Shown here: positions 1-7,835 of the stretch, piece after piece
How positions within the stretch are numbered: the stretch's first letter is position 1
How the letters are laid out: each line of letters starts with the position of its first letter
Source of the DNA: an uncultured Clostridia bacterium
Lineage (GTDB): Bacteria; Bacillota; Clostridia; Oscillospirales; Acutalibacteraceae
DNA: 35,038 nt
Direction: 5' to 3'
NCBI GenBank assembly: GCA_944380675.1
Contig: CALWIH010000014.1
Coordinates: 1-35,038 of the forward strand
The notes under the pieces: generated by a model
The model's input: only the letters and a program-made list of their open reading frames with translations
The model's database searches: none
What the model was told of the DNA's origin: nothing
Program-made: the position numbers and the translations under genes

Positions 1-12
1 GGCAATTTCATC

Positions 13-41
13 TTGCGGCGCGCGAAAAATGGCATTATAAT
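13..41 (+). promoter_or_regulatory. sigma-A promoter of pyrBI
   Basis: TTGCGG at 13-18 and TATAAT at 36-41 are separated by 17 bp. Transcription would start near 48, leaving a leader of under 30 nt before the pyrB start at 75. There is therefore no room for a PyrR-type attenuator in front of this operon. Confidence 0.8.
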
Positions 42-74
42 AGAGAGCAAATGATCATAGGGGGATTTCGAAAT

Positions 75-1019
75 ATGAGACATCTGATCGATCCGCTCGA
101 CCTTTCCGTCGAAGAGATTGACGCGCTTCTCGCCCTCGCGGGGGACATCGCCGCCGACCGGACGCGCTACGCCTCCGTGTGCGCGGGGAAAAAGCTCGCG
201 ACGCTCTTCTACGAGCCGAGCACCCGCACGCGCCTGAGCTTTGAGGCCGCCATGCTGAATCTCGGCGGCAGCGTCCTCGGCTTCGCGACCGCGGATTCCA
301 GCTCCGCGACGAAGGGCGAGAGCATCGCCGACACCATCCGCGTCATCTCCTGCTACGCCGACGTGTGCGCGATGCGCCACCCGAAGGAGGGCGCGCCGCT
401 GCGGGCCGCGCGGTATTCCGGCATCCCGGTGATCAACGCCGGAGACGGCGGCCATCAGCACCCGACCCAGACCCTCACCGACCTCATGACCATCCTTCGC
501 CGCAAGGGACGCCTCTCCAACCTCACCATCGGCCTGTGCGGCGACCTCAAGTTCGGCCGCACCGTCCACTCGCTCATCAAGTCGCTCGCGCGGTACGAGG
601 GCATCCGCTTCGTGCTGATTTCGCCCGAGGAGCTGCGCGTCCCGGACTACGTCGTCAACGAGGTGCTCCGCCCGCAGAATATCCCCTATGAGGAGGTCAC
701 GAGCCTCGAGGAGTCCATGCCGAAGCTCGATATCCTCTACATGACCCGCGTCCAGCGCGAGCGCTTCTTCAACGAGGAGGATTACATCCGCCTGAAGGAT
801 ACCTACATCCTCACCCCGGCGAAGATGGCCCTCGCGAAACCCGATATGGCCGTCCTCCACCCGCTGCCGCGCGTGAACGAGATCGCGCTCGAGGTCGACG
901 ACGACCCGCGCGCCGCCTACTTTGAGCAGGCGCAGAACGGCGTATACGTCCGCATGGCCCTGATCATGACGCTCCTCGGCCTCGCCGCCCCGGAGAGAAA
1001 GGAGAACGAAGGATGCTGA
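75..1019 (+). CDS. pyrB: aspartate carbamoyltransferase catalytic chain
   Basis: This enzyme condenses carbamoyl phosphate with aspartate, the committed step of pyrimidine synthesis, in the cytoplasm. The 314-residue product has the usual catalytic-chain length. It carries the carbamoyl-phosphate loop STRT at residues 49-52 inside [21 protein letters not shown] near 129 and HPLPR near residue 265, all ATCase signatures. An upstream in-frame ATG at 51 exists, but the ATG at 75 is preferred: AGGGGG lies 8-10 nt before it and the family N-terminus ([11 protein letters not shown]) starts there. The 3' end overlaps pyrI (ATGCTGA), so the two chains are translationally coupled. A consensus promoter lies directly upstream. 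Confidence 0.97.
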   Translation: MRHLIDPLDLSVEEIDALLALAGDIAADRTRYASVCAGKKLATLFYEPSTRTRLSFEAAMLNLGGSVLGFATADSSSATKGESIADTIRVISCYADVCAMRHPKEGAPLRAARYSGIPVINAGDGGHQHPTQTLTDLMTILRRKGRLSNLTIGLCGDLKFGRTVHSLIKSLARYEGIRFVLISPEELRVPDYVVNEVLRPQNIPYEEVTSLEESMPKLDILYMTRVQRERFFNEEDYIRLKDTYILTPAKMALAKPDMAVLHPLPRVNEIALEVDDDPRAAYFEQAQNGVYVRMALIMTLLGLAAPERKENEGC

Positions 1020-1438
1020 ACATCGACAGCCTGCAGAACGGCATCGTCATCGACCATATCAAGGCCGGCGCGAGCATGACCATCTACGATCTGCTCAAGC
1101 TCGGCAAGCTCGACTGCTGCGTCGCCATCATCAAGAACGCCCGCAGCGCGAAGTACGGCAGGAAGGACATCATCAAGATCGACGGCGAGATCGACGTCGA
1201 TCTCGATATGCTCGGCTTCCTCGACCCGAACATCACCGTCTGCACCATTCGCGACGGCAAGCTGGTCGAGAAAAAGAAGCTCGTCCTGCCGAAGAAGCTC
1301 GAGAACGTCATCAAATGCCGCAATCCGCGCTGCATCACGAGCGCGGAGGAGGGGATCGACCACATCTTCCTCCTCGGCGAGAACAAGCGCTACCGCTGCG
1401 CGTACTGCGAGCAGGAATACGAGCCGAAGCGCAGCTGA
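1013..1438 (+). CDS. pyrI: aspartate carbamoyltransferase regulatory chain
   Basis: This is the allosteric subunit that binds nucleotides and assembles with PyrB into the regulated holoenzyme. The 141-residue product has an N-terminal allosteric region followed by a zinc-binding domain. The four zinc ligands are visible as Cys102 and Cys107, then Cys129 and Cys132 (C-x4-C and C-x2-C). The ATG overlaps the last 7 nt of pyrB, as expected for a complex made in fixed ratio. Presence of PyrI implies feedback control at the protein level, which fits the lack of a transcript attenuator upstream of pyrB. Confidence 0.96.
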   Translation: MLNIDSLQNGIVIDHIKAGASMTIYDLLKLGKLDCCVAIIKNARSAKYGRKDIIKIDGEIDVDLDMLGFLDPNITVCTIRDGKLVEKKKLVLPKKLENVIKCRNPRCITSAEEGIDHIFLLGENKRYRCAYCEQEYEPKRS

Positions 1439-1466
1439 CGCGCCCGGCGGAAAGGGGAATTTTGCC

Positions 1467-1819
1467 ATGCTCGAATACCGGTTTGACGTCCAGCTCCTGA
1501 TCGACGGGGAGGATCTCAACGAGGACGAGATCCACGACGCGATTCTCGCGAACATCCCCGGAGACTTCCTCTCCCCGGCATCGCCGGGGAGAGGGCTGAA
1601 ACATCAATTTGCGGTTTGAATAACCTGAAATTGACATTTCAGCGGCTGAGCATGGGCTGGTTCCCTTTGCCGATACCATTCGGAGACGACGAGCTCATCA
1701 AGATCCATTTCCACACGAACGAGCCGTGGAGCGTCCTCCAATACTGCGCGTCGAAAGGCGACATCTTCGACGTCGTCGTGGAGAACATGGAGCGCCAGGA
1801 GCACGGGCTCAAGGGATAA
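1467..1819 (+). pseudogene. small DAK2/FakA C-terminal-like gene, interrupted
   Basis: The 5' part starts at ATG 1467 behind AAAGGGG. It encodes MLEYRFDVQLLIDGEDLNED... as far as ...NIPGDFL, then runs into foreign sequence and stops at 1619 after 50 codons. The 3' part, in another frame from 1682, encodes GDDELIKIHFHTNEPWSVLQ... and ends at 1819. Joined, the two parts resemble the C-terminal domain of DAK2/FakA (fatty-acid kinase-like) proteins, which Clostridia also carry as a stand-alone protein of about 80 residues. I recognise that family from memory only. Between the parts lie 110 nt where about 3 codons would be expected. The insert contains two back-to-back hairpins and shifts the frame. 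The simplest reading is a pseudogene. A sequencing artefact is unlikely because the insert is long and structured. Confidence 0.7.
1568..1643. repeat. double hairpin within the interrupted FakA-like gene
   Basis: The first hairpin (1568-1594) has perfect 12-bp arms, CCTCTCCCCGGC and GCCGGGGAGAGG, around ATC. The second (1595-1643) is a 49-nt imperfect palindrome. Its paired blocks are GCTGAAA, TCAATTT and GGTT on the left and AACC, AAATTGA and TTTCAGC on the right. They are interrupted by symmetric 2-nt mismatches and closed by the loop TGAAT. The AT-rich second hairpin differs in composition from its GC-rich surroundings. Sequence to about 1680 also looks inserted. There is no transposase, so a MITE- or REP-like element is the likeliest type. 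Confidence 0.7.
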
Positions 1820-1836
1820 GGCGCCGAAAGCAAAAA

Positions 1837-1871
1837 AGGCTCCCGATTTTGCGCTGCAAAATCGGGAGCCT
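1837..1871. terminator. bidirectional rho-independent terminator (pyrBI / asnB)
   Basis: A perfect 16-bp stem (1837-1852 with 1856-1871) closes on the loop GCT. An A-tract on the left and a T-rich stretch (GTTTCTTTTT) on the right let it work in both directions. It lies between the convergent pyr region and asnB. Confidence 0.92.
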
Positions 1872-1886
1872 GTTTCTTTTTCCTCT

Positions 1887-3728
1887 TTATTTTTTCTCCT
1901 CGCCGAAATAAATCCCGTACCACACGAGGAAGACATAGATCGTCCAGATCTTGCGGTTGTTGTCGCGCTTGCCCTGATAGTGCTCGTCAAGGAGATGGAG
2001 CAAAACATCGGTGTTGAAGAATTTCTGCGCCGTCTCGCTCCGGAAGGCGTCGCGGACAATGTGATAATATTTCTCCTCGCGCAGCCAGACGCGCGTCGGG
2101 ACGGGGAAGCCGAGCTTCTTCTTCTGCGCCGTGGCCTCGGGGAGATGGCGCATCGCGGCCTTGCGCATCGCGTACTTCGTGTTTTCTTTATTGACGCGCA
2201 GGCGGCGCGGCAGCTTCGACGCGACAGCGAAGACCTCCTTGTCGAGGAACGGCACGCGCAGCTCGAGCGAGTTCGCCATGCTCATGCGGTCGGCCTTGAG
2301 CAGGATGTCGCCGACGAGCCAGACGTTGATGTCGAGGTACTGCATCTTTGTCACGTCGTCCATGCCCTGCACGCGGTCGTAAATCGGCTTCGTAAGCGTC
2401 TGCGGGCGGGTGCAGGGAAGGCCCTCGCGCAGGAGGCGGCGCTTCTCGTCCATCGTGAACATCGAGCAGTTGCCGATGAAGTTTTCCTCGATCGTCTGCG
2501 CGCCGCGGATGAGGAAGCTCTTGCCGCGGAAGTGGAACGGCAGCGCCTTCGCGACGGCGGCGGCGGCGCGGCGCAAAAACAGCGGCAGCCTCTGGTAGGA
2601 GGCGAGGTCGTCCGGCTCGTGGTAGATGTTGTATCCGCCGAAGAGCTCGTCCGCGCCCTCGCCGGAGAGGACGACCTTCACATACTCGCTCGCAATCTTC
2701 GAGACGAAGTAGAGCGCCACGCACGACGCGTCCGCGAGCGGCTGGTCCATGTGGTACTGCACCTTCGGGACGGCGTCCCAGTATTCCTCGGTGGAGATCA
2801 CCTTGTAATGGTGCTCGAGGCCGATCTTCGCGCTCAGATCCTTCGCGAAGTCGATCTCGTTGTAGCGGTCGCCGTAGTCGAAGCCGACGGTGAACGTCTT
2901 CTGCCCGGCGAAATATGTCGAGACGTAGCTCGAGTCGACGCCGGACGACAGGAAGCAGCCGACCTCGACGTCGCTGATCTTATGCGCCGCGACGGACTCC
3001 TCGAAGACCTTCTCGATCGCCGAGACGGCCCGTTCCTCCGTCATGCTCTCGTCGGGGGCGAATTTCGGCTCCCAGTAGCGGTGCGTCTCGACCTTCCCGT
3101 CGCGGTACCACAGGCAGTGCGACGGCAGGAGGGCGAAGACGCCCTCAAAAAACGTCTCGGGCGGGACGACGTACTCGAAGGAGACGTAGCTGTCGAGCGC
3201 GCGGGCGTTGAATTTCTTCTCGAAGCCGGGGAACTGCAGCAGGCTCTTGATCTCGGAGCCGTAGAGGAAGCGGCCGTCCTGCACGCAGTAGTGAATCGGC
3301 TTGATGCCGAAATAATCGCGCGCGAGGAAGAGGCTCTTGTCCTTCGTGTTCCAGATGGCGAAGCCGAACATCCCGCGCAGCCGCGTGAGGAGGCTCTCGC
3401 CCCACTCCTCGAAGCCGTGGACGAGCACCTCGGAGTCCGTCTTCGTCGTGAACGTGTGACCCTTTTTGAGAAGCTCCTCGCGGAGCGACCGGTAGTTGTA
3501 AATCTCGCCGTTGAAGGTGAGGACGAGCGTTTTGTCCTCGTTGTAGATCGGCTGGTCGCCGCCCTCGCCGACGTCGATGATGCTCAGGCGGCGGAAGCCC
3601 ATCGCGACGCCGTCGCCGAGGTAAAAGCCGCTGCTGTCGGGGCCGCGGTGCGTGATGACGTCCGTCATGCCGCGCAGCGCCGTCTCTCTGTCAATGATTT
3701 CTCCCGTAAATCCGCAGATTCCGCACAT
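1887..3728 (-). CDS. asnB: asparagine synthetase (glutamine-hydrolysing)
   Basis: The enzyme makes asparagine from aspartate, ATP and glutamine. The 613-residue protein begins MCGICGF, so Cys2 is the N-terminal nucleophile of the class II glutaminase domain (about residues 1-190). The C-terminal synthetase domain has the PP-loop SSGVDSS at 261-267 and the ATP-binding stretch around LSGEGADELFGGY. The length matches bacterial AsnB. The gene lies 5 bp downstream of the CpXC gene stop (TAA-ACAGT-ATG), so the two form an operon read from a promoter upstream of 4591. It ends at the terminator shared with the pyr genes. Confidence 0.97.
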   Translation of the reverse strand: MCGICGFTGEIIDRETALRGMTDVITHRGPDSSGFYLGDGVAMGFRRLSIIDVGEGGDQPIYNEDKTLVLTFNGEIYNYRSLREELLKKGHTFTTKTDSEVLVHGFEEWGESLLTRLRGMFGFAIWNTKDKSLFLARDYFGIKPIHYCVQDGRFLYGSEIKSLLQFPGFEKKFNARALDSYVSFEYVVPPETFFEGVFALLPSHCLWYRDGKVETHRYWEPKFAPDESMTEERAVSAIEKVFEESVAAHKISDVEVGCFLSSGVDSSYVSTYFAGQKTFTVGFDYGDRYNEIDFAKDLSAKIGLEHHYKVISTEEYWDAVPKVQYHMDQPLADASCVALYFVSKIASEYVKVVLSGEGADELFGGYNIYHEPDDLASYQRLPLFLRRAAAAVAKALPFHFRGKSFLIRGAQTIEENFIGNCSMFTMDEKRRLLREGLPCTRPQTLTKPIYDRVQGMDDVTKMQYLDINVWLVGDILLKADRMSMANSLELRVPFLDKEVFAVASKLPRRLRVNKENTKYAMRKAAMRHLPEATAQKKKLGFPVPTRVWLREEKYYHIVRDAFRSETAQKFFNTDVLLHLLDEHYQGKRDNNRKIWTIYVFLVWYGIYFGEEKK

Positions 3729-3733
3729 ACTGT

Positions 3734-4591
3734 TTACGATTCCCCTTCCTGCGCCGTCTCTCCGGGCGCGGCCGTGTCCTCCGGCGGCTGTGTGCTCTCG
3801 TCCGGCTCCGCCGCGGGCGCTTCCCGCGGCGCGCTCCTGCCTTCCGCTTCCTCCGCGGCAGAATCCTGCGCGGCAGAATTCTCTGCGGCAGGCTGCTCTG
3901 CGGCAGGCTGCTCCGCTTTCTCAGCCGCCTCCGGCTCCGGCTCTTCGCCGCGGTAGCGGGCGAGGAGGCGCCTGGCGAAGCTCTCGTCGACGAGCAGGAA
4001 GTCCTCGCCGTCCGGCGGAAGGAGCTGCGAGACGATGGACTGCGCCGAGCGGTACGCGGAGAAGGTCGTCATCTTGCGCACGGGCTCCTCCTCGCCCTCG
4101 ACGAAGAAGGAGAAGCCGATGCGGTCCTTCGCCTCGTCGCTCGAGCAGTAGAAGCCGGGGCCGACCGTCTTGCCGAGGGCGCGCGTGAGCACCGTCGCGA
4201 GCAGGAGCTTGACGAGCTCCGCCGCGCGGTCGTCGAGGCCGTCCTCAAAGAGGAGGACCTTCTCCTTCGTGGAGGTCAGCGAGCCGGTCACGCGCTTGCG
4301 CACGCCGCGCAGCTGCGGGAACTGCGCCGCGACGCCCGCCGCCTTCTCCGGGTCCGGGTTTCCGGGCAGAATATAGATCATGAAGCGCCGCCCCTTGTCG
4401 TGGTACAGGCAGGGGTAGGCCAGCACGGCCTGCGCCCCGCACTGCGGGCAGCGCCAGTCGAAAAAGCTCTCGTCAAGGACGCGAAGCCGCAGGTTCGGGT
4501 TGACCTCCGCGTTGACGCCCGACCACATCCGCGCTTCCGCCTTCGCCCCGCACGCGGGGCAGTTCACTTCCTTTTTGATTTCCGTTGACAT
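3734..4591 (-). CDS. CpXC zinc-ribbon protein with acidic Ala/Glu tail
   Basis: The 285-residue product starts with a CpXC-type domain. The Cys pairs C11-P-A-C14 and C48-P-Q-C51 probably hold zinc, and the body to about residue 212 is soluble and globular. From about residue 215 to the end is a disordered, acidic Ala/Glu/Pro tail. Part of it comes from short tandem repeats in the DNA around 3860-3925, with peptide units such as EQPAA, EQPAA, ENSAA, QDSAA. CpXC proteins have no established biochemical role, so I assign none. The gene is the first of a two-gene operon with asnB. The start is the ATG at 4591, after a modest GGCGGGAATGGA. No signal peptide or membrane segment is seen. Confidence 0.8.
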   Translation of the reverse strand: MSTEIKKEVNCPACGAKAEARMWSGVNAEVNPNLRLRVLDESFFDWRCPQCGAQAVLAYPCLYHDKGRRFMIYILPGNPDPEKAAGVAAQFPQLRGVRKRVTGSLTSTKEKVLLFEDGLDDRAAELVKLLLATVLTRALGKTVGPGFYCSSDEAKDRIGFSFFVEGEEEPVRKMTTFSAYRSAQSIVSQLLPPDGEDFLLVDESFARRLLARYRGEEPEPEAAEKAEQPAAEQPAAENSAAQDSAAEEAEGRSAPREAPAAEPDESTQPPEDTAAPGETAQEGES

Positions 4592-4680
4592 TCCATTCCC
4601 GCCTTCTGTATGCTTTCGGGTATTCTCCGGGGGTTCTTTCGGGGCTTCTCTCAGGTATTTTCCTGAGCAGCATACTGTTT

Positions 4681-4686
4681 ATTATA
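4681..4686 (-). promoter_or_regulatory. extended -10 for the CpXC-asnB operon
   Basis: On the minus strand this reads TGTGGTATAAT, an extended -10 (TGn-TATAAT) without a clear -35. Transcription would start about 85 nt upstream of the CpXC start codon. The flippase gene at 30.3 kb has the same TGTGGTATAAT string in its promoter. Confidence 0.55.
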
Positions 4687-4714
4687 CCACACCTGCGGTG
4701 GGCACTTCGCGCAC

Positions 4715-4730
4715 GCTCCCTCCGGTCGCC
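4715..4730 (-). repeat. third copy of the GGCGACCGGAGGGAGC core
   Basis: The minus strand reads GGCGACCGGAGGGAGC, identical over 16 nt to 30123-30138 and 30217-30232. Similarity continues imperfectly on both sides, including a following stretch close to GCGCGGAGT. It suggests a dispersed intergenic repeat family. Confidence 0.6.
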
Positions 4731-4783
4731 CGGCTGCGTGCTTTCGCGCGCTGAGCGGCCCGCGCTCGGGTATTCATTTGATT

Positions 4784-4789
4784 ATTATA
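4784..4789 (-). promoter_or_regulatory. second minus-strand -10 element upstream of CpXC
   Basis: The minus strand reads TGTTATAAT, a TGn-extended TATAAT. The -35 candidate TTTTCT is poor. If used, it would place the repeat-like core at 4715-4730 in the CpXC leader, as in the flippase leader. Confidence 0.4.
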
Positions 4790-4875
4790 ACACAATAGGG
4801 CCCAAAAGAAAACACCTGCGCCGAAAGCTTTCGGGGCGGCGGGCGGATAGGCGGAAAAGATTTCAGAAATACTAC

Positions 4876-4904
4876 TGTTATTCCTCGCCGGAATGCGATA
4901 TAAT
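4876..4904 (+). promoter_or_regulatory. promoter of the 4939 gene
   Basis: A perfect TATAAT lies at 4899-4904. The -35 at 17 bp (TGTTAT) is weak. AAAGGAGG at 4923-4930 is the ribosome-binding site for the ATG at 4939. Confidence 0.6.
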
Positions 4905-4938
4905 AGGAAAAAGCACCCAAACAAAGGAGGAACACCAC

Positions 4939-5424
4939 ATGAGCTTTTTGGAGAATCTGGGAAACGGGATTGCGAAGGTCATCGACTCCGTCGTAGAGAA
5001 AAATCACCGCGCGTCGGTCGTGAACCGGCTGCGGATTGTCATTAAGAACGAGCGGGAGAACACCGCGCGCGCGTACGTCGCGCTCGGCAAGTATTATTTC
5101 GACAACCTGCGCGATCCGCAGAACGAGGAGACGGAGAGACTGTGCCGCTCCGTCGAGGAGAGCGCCGCGCGGATGCAGAAGGCGTTCGCGAAGATGGACG
5201 AGATCTCGTCCGCCGAGCAGACGGAGGACGGCGATCCGTGCGAGGGCTGCGAGGACGACTGCGCCTCCTGCCGCGCGTGCGGCGTGCCGGAGGCCGGCGC
5301 GGCGGAGCACGAGGAGCCGGAGCCGGGCGTGCTCTCCGACTTCTTCACGGGACGCCGCCGCTTCATCGTCCTGCCCGACGAGGAGCCGGACGGCGAGGCC
5401 GCCGACGACGAAGCATGGGTGTAA
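4939..5424 (+). CDS. uncharacterised helical protein with a Cys cluster
   Basis: I do not recognise this 161-residue protein. Residues 1-95 are predicted helical, rich in Lys/Arg/Glu, and look like a coiled coil (LRIVIKNERENTARAYVALGK...). A tight cysteine cluster follows at residues 101, 104, 108, 111 and 114 (C-x2-C-x3-C-x2-C-x2-C), which could bind zinc or an Fe-S cluster. The C-terminus is acidic, with a short basic FFTGRRRF element near 135-142. There is no signal peptide or membrane segment. The start is fixed by a strong AGGAGG 9 nt upstream. The last 10 nt overlap mnmA, so the two genes are coupled. A link to tRNA thiolation is only a neighbourhood inference. Confidence 0.85.
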   Translation: MSFLENLGNGIAKVIDSVVEKNHRASVVNRLRIVIKNERENTARAYVALGKYYFDNLRDPQNEETERLCRSVEESAARMQKAFAKMDEISSAEQTEDGDPCEGCEDDCASCRACGVPEAGAAEHEEPEPGVLSDFFTGRRRFIVLPDEEPDGEAADDEAWV

Positions 5425-6452
5425 AGAGAATCCTGCTGGGGATGAGCGGCGGCGTGGACAGCGCCGCCGCCGCCGTTTTGCTCCTGCGCGAGGGCTATGA
5501 CGTCGAGGGCGCGACGCTGCTGCTCGAGGAGACGGCCGGAGCCGCGGACGCCGCGAAGGCCGCCGCCGCTCTCGGCATCCCCCACCGCACCGTGGAGCTG
5601 CGGGACGTGTTCCGCCGCGAGGTGATGGACGTCTTCGCCGCCGAATACCGCGCCGGGCGCACGCCGAACCCGTGCGTCCTGTGCAACCGCGCCGTGAAGT
5701 TCGGCGCGATGCTGCGCTATGCCCTCGACAACGGCTTCGACGGCGTCGCGACGGGGCATTACGCGCGTCTCACGGAAAAGGACGGGCGCACGCTGCTCCT
5801 CGCCGCGCCGACGGACAAGGATCAATCCTATATGCTGTACGCGCTCTCGCAGGAGCAGCTCTCCCGCGCCGTATTTCCGCTCGGGGAGCTGACGAAGGAG
5901 GACGCGCGCGCCCTCGCCCGCGAGGCCGGGCTGGACGCGGCCTCGAAGCCAGAGAGCCAGGACATCTGCTTTGTCCCGGACGGCGATTACGCGGCCTTCC
6001 TCGGGCGGTACGCCGGCGAGCCGTTCACGCCGGGCGACTTCGTCGACGGGGACGGGAACGTCCTCGGGCGGCACGGCGGGCTCGCGCGGTACACTGTCGG
6101 CCAGAGAAAGGGGCTTGGCTCCTTCGGCAGGCCGATGTATGTGACGGCGCTCGACGCGGCGCGCAACCGCGTCGTCCTCGGCCCGGAGGGCAGCCAGTAC
6201 AGCGGCGGGGCGATCATTTCCTCGCTCAACTGGATTGCGTTCGGCGCGCCTCTCGCGCCGTTTTCCTGCACGGTGAAGCTGCGCTACCGCGCGAAGCCGG
6301 CGGCCTGCACGGTCGAGCCGCTCGGGGACGGGCGGGTTCTGGCGCGCTTCGACGAGCCGCAGCGCGCCGTCACGCCGGGGCAGTCCGCCGTCTTTTACGA
6401 CGGGGCGCTCGTCCTCGGCGGCGGCGTCATCGACCGGCCCGCCGCGCCCTGA
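5415..6452 (+). CDS. mnmA: tRNA-specific 2-thiouridylase
   Basis: MnmA puts sulfur on U34 of the tRNAs for Glu, Gln and Lys using ATP. The 345-residue product has the PP-loop SGGVDS at 11-16, the nucleophile Cys90 in NPCVLCNRAVKF and the second catalytic Cys185 in SQDICFVPDGDY. A C-terminal barrel domain contains TVGQRKGLG. The ATG lies inside the last codons of the preceding gene, giving a 10-bp overlap, and the family N-terminus MGVKRILLGMSGG supports this start. The protein is somewhat shorter than the E. coli enzyme, mainly in the adenylation loop near residues 38-46, but no catalytic residue is missing. Confidence 0.96.
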   Translation: MGVKRILLGMSGGVDSAAAAVLLLREGYDVEGATLLLEETAGAADAAKAAAALGIPHRTVELRDVFRREVMDVFAAEYRAGRTPNPCVLCNRAVKFGAMLRYALDNGFDGVATGHYARLTEKDGRTLLLAAPTDKDQSYMLYALSQEQLSRAVFPLGELTKEDARALAREAGLDAASKPESQDICFVPDGDYAAFLGRYAGEPFTPGDFVDGDGNVLGRHGGLARYTVGQRKGLGSFGRPMYVTALDAARNRVVLGPEGSQYSGGAIISSLNWIAFGAPLAPFSCTVKLRYRAKPAACTVEPLGDGRVLARFDEPQRAVTPGQSAVFYDGALVLGGGVIDRPAAP

Positions 6453-6509
6453 CGGCGCGTCCCCAAACTGAGAAGCGGCCTTTGAGGGGGCCGCGCAAGG
6501 AGGAAGCTT

Positions 6510-7835
6510 ATGAGCTGGAACGATCGAAACCCGGATCTCGAGCCGTGGGACATCCCCGACCGCGAGATCCATCCGCGGGAGAGCGGCGGCGCTCCCTCGG
6601 CGGGCGACCAATGGATGCAGAACCTGCGAAACGAGCGGGCGCAGCGGAAAAAACAGCGCCGCCGTCCGCAGCAGCGCGATCCCGCCCCGCTGCGGAGCCT
6701 GCCGCGGGACGAGCTGCGCCGCAAGCTCGAGAGAGCCTCCCGCATGACGAACGCCGCGGCCATCGTCTTCGGCATTGCGGCGGCGCTGCTTTTCATTCCC
6801 GCGCTGGTGGCGGCGATCGATACCTATACCGGCATCCGTGCCGGGGACGCCTTCTTTTCGGGCGGGTACTTATTTGCCGGCGAGGCGATGGAGAGCGCGG
6901 CGATCTCGCTCGCCGTGAGCGGGCTGTGCCTGTTCTGGGGCGTGATGAGCGTCGCCCTGTGGCGCAAAAGCCGCACGGCGGGCGTGCTGTCGGTGGCGGT
7001 TTCCTTTATCCAGCTCGTGCTGTTTACCGCGGGCGGCCTCGGCATTTTGGCTTTGCCCGTGTTCGTCCTCGCGATTGTGGGCATGATCGGAGCGTTCTCG
7101 TACCATACGCTGCGCCGCCCCGTCGTCGGCGGGGAGACGATCGGCGATCGCCGTCCGCTTTCCTGGAAGCCTGAGACGACGCTCGGCCGCGTTTTCCTCG
7201 GTCTGCTTGCCGCGCTGTGCGTCTGCGGCCTCGTCTGCACGGCGGTGAGCGCCGCCCTGCTCGGGGAGGCCGTCTCCGGCACGGCGGAGGACTTCGTCTA
7301 TGAGGAGGAGTGGGAGGAAACGCCGGTCGCGGACGAGGACGACTGGGAGGCCGAGCGCGAGGCGGAGCTCCGCACCGCCGACCCGGTTTACTGGCAGGCG
7401 CTCAAGATTCCGGGGGCGTCGCTGTCGCTTCCCCTTCCGGAGGACGTCGAGCTCACCGACGACGAGAACTACCACAGCGCGATGTACACCGGCGACGTGA
7501 CGTGCTTTCACGCGTTGGCCTACTGGTACGAGGAGGATCTCAGCGCGATGACGGAGGAGCAGGCGTTCGAGACGCTCGAGGGGCTTCTCGAGGGGTACGG
7601 CGAGTATGAGGACGAGCGCGTCGCCGTCCCGCTGACGACCGGCGTCACGGACGACGGCATTTATTACGCGCAGGTCTCCATTGAGAGCGATTTCGGCTAC
7701 GTCTACGCCCTGCGCGCCTTCCTGACGGACAGCGCCGTCGGCTGCCTCACCTACGACCGCTACGATTATGAGGAATGGTCGCAGGAATTTGAGGAGCTGG
7801 CGAACAGCTGGTTTACGAAATTGAAAAAGCTGTAG
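6510..7835 (+). CDS. multi-pass membrane protein with acidic ectodomain
   Basis: I do not recognise a named family. The 441-residue protein has a cytoplasmic, very basic N-terminus (residues 1-78, with RAQRKKQRRRPQQR). Five hydrophobic segments follow at about 81-103, 128-150, 158-178, 179-198 and 227-250. Last is an acidic soluble domain of about 190 residues (251-441), rich in Glu, Asp, Tyr and Trp, predicted outside. The layout suggests an envelope or sensor-like protein. AAGGAGG lies 5 nt before the ATG. It follows mnmA by 57 bp, with a 6-bp GCGGCC/GGCCGC hairpin in the gap, and is probably read from the same promoter. A long stem overlaps its stop codon. Confidence 0.85.
   Translation: MSWNDRNPDLEPWDIPDREIHPRESGGAPSAGDQWMQNLRNERAQRKKQRRRPQQRDPAPLRSLPRDELRRKLERASRMTNAAAIVFGIAAALLFIPALVAAIDTYTGIRAGDAFFSGGYLFAGEAMESAAISLAVSGLCLFWGVMSVALWRKSRTAGVLSVAVSFIQLVLFTAGGLGILALPVFVLAIVGMIGAFSYHTLRRPVVGGETIGDRRPLSWKPETTLGRVFLGLLAALCVCGLVCTAVSAALLGEAVSGTAEDFVYEEEWEETPVADEDDWEAEREAELRTADPVYWQALKIPGASLSLPLPEDVELTDDENYHSAMYTGDVTCFHALAYWYEEDLSAMTEEQAFETLEGLLEGYGEYEDERVAVPLTTGVTDDGIYYAQVSIESDFGYVYALRAFLTDSAVGCLTYDRYDYEEWSQEFEELANSWFTKLKKL

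Larger units (their letters stand above)
4592..4938. other. divergent intergenic region with promoters and a repeat-like core
   Basis: This 347-bp stretch between divergent genes holds no convincing gene. It contains two minus-strand -10 elements (4784-4789 and 4681-4686), one plus-strand -10 (4899-4904), and between the minus-strand elements a GC-rich segment. That segment carries the 16-bp core shared with the 94-bp tandem repeats at 30.1 kb. Confidence 0.6.

Noticed and set aside
75-1019. pyrB start at ATG 51
   Set aside because: It would fall only about 3 nt after the predicted transcript start, has no ribosome-binding site, and adds residues outside the family alignment.
1558-1688. CGGAGAC repeats on both sides of the insertion in the FakA-like gene as a target-site duplication
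   Set aside because: The two copies encode the GD pairs that recur in the protein family itself (GDxLxxVGDD), so the repeat is expected without any transposition.
1980-3956. A 658-codon open frame on the plus strand opposite asnB and the CpXC gene
   Set aside because: It is the reverse shadow of two clear genes in GC-rich DNA. Its product is a featureless Arg/Leu/Val-rich string and there is no ribosome-binding site.
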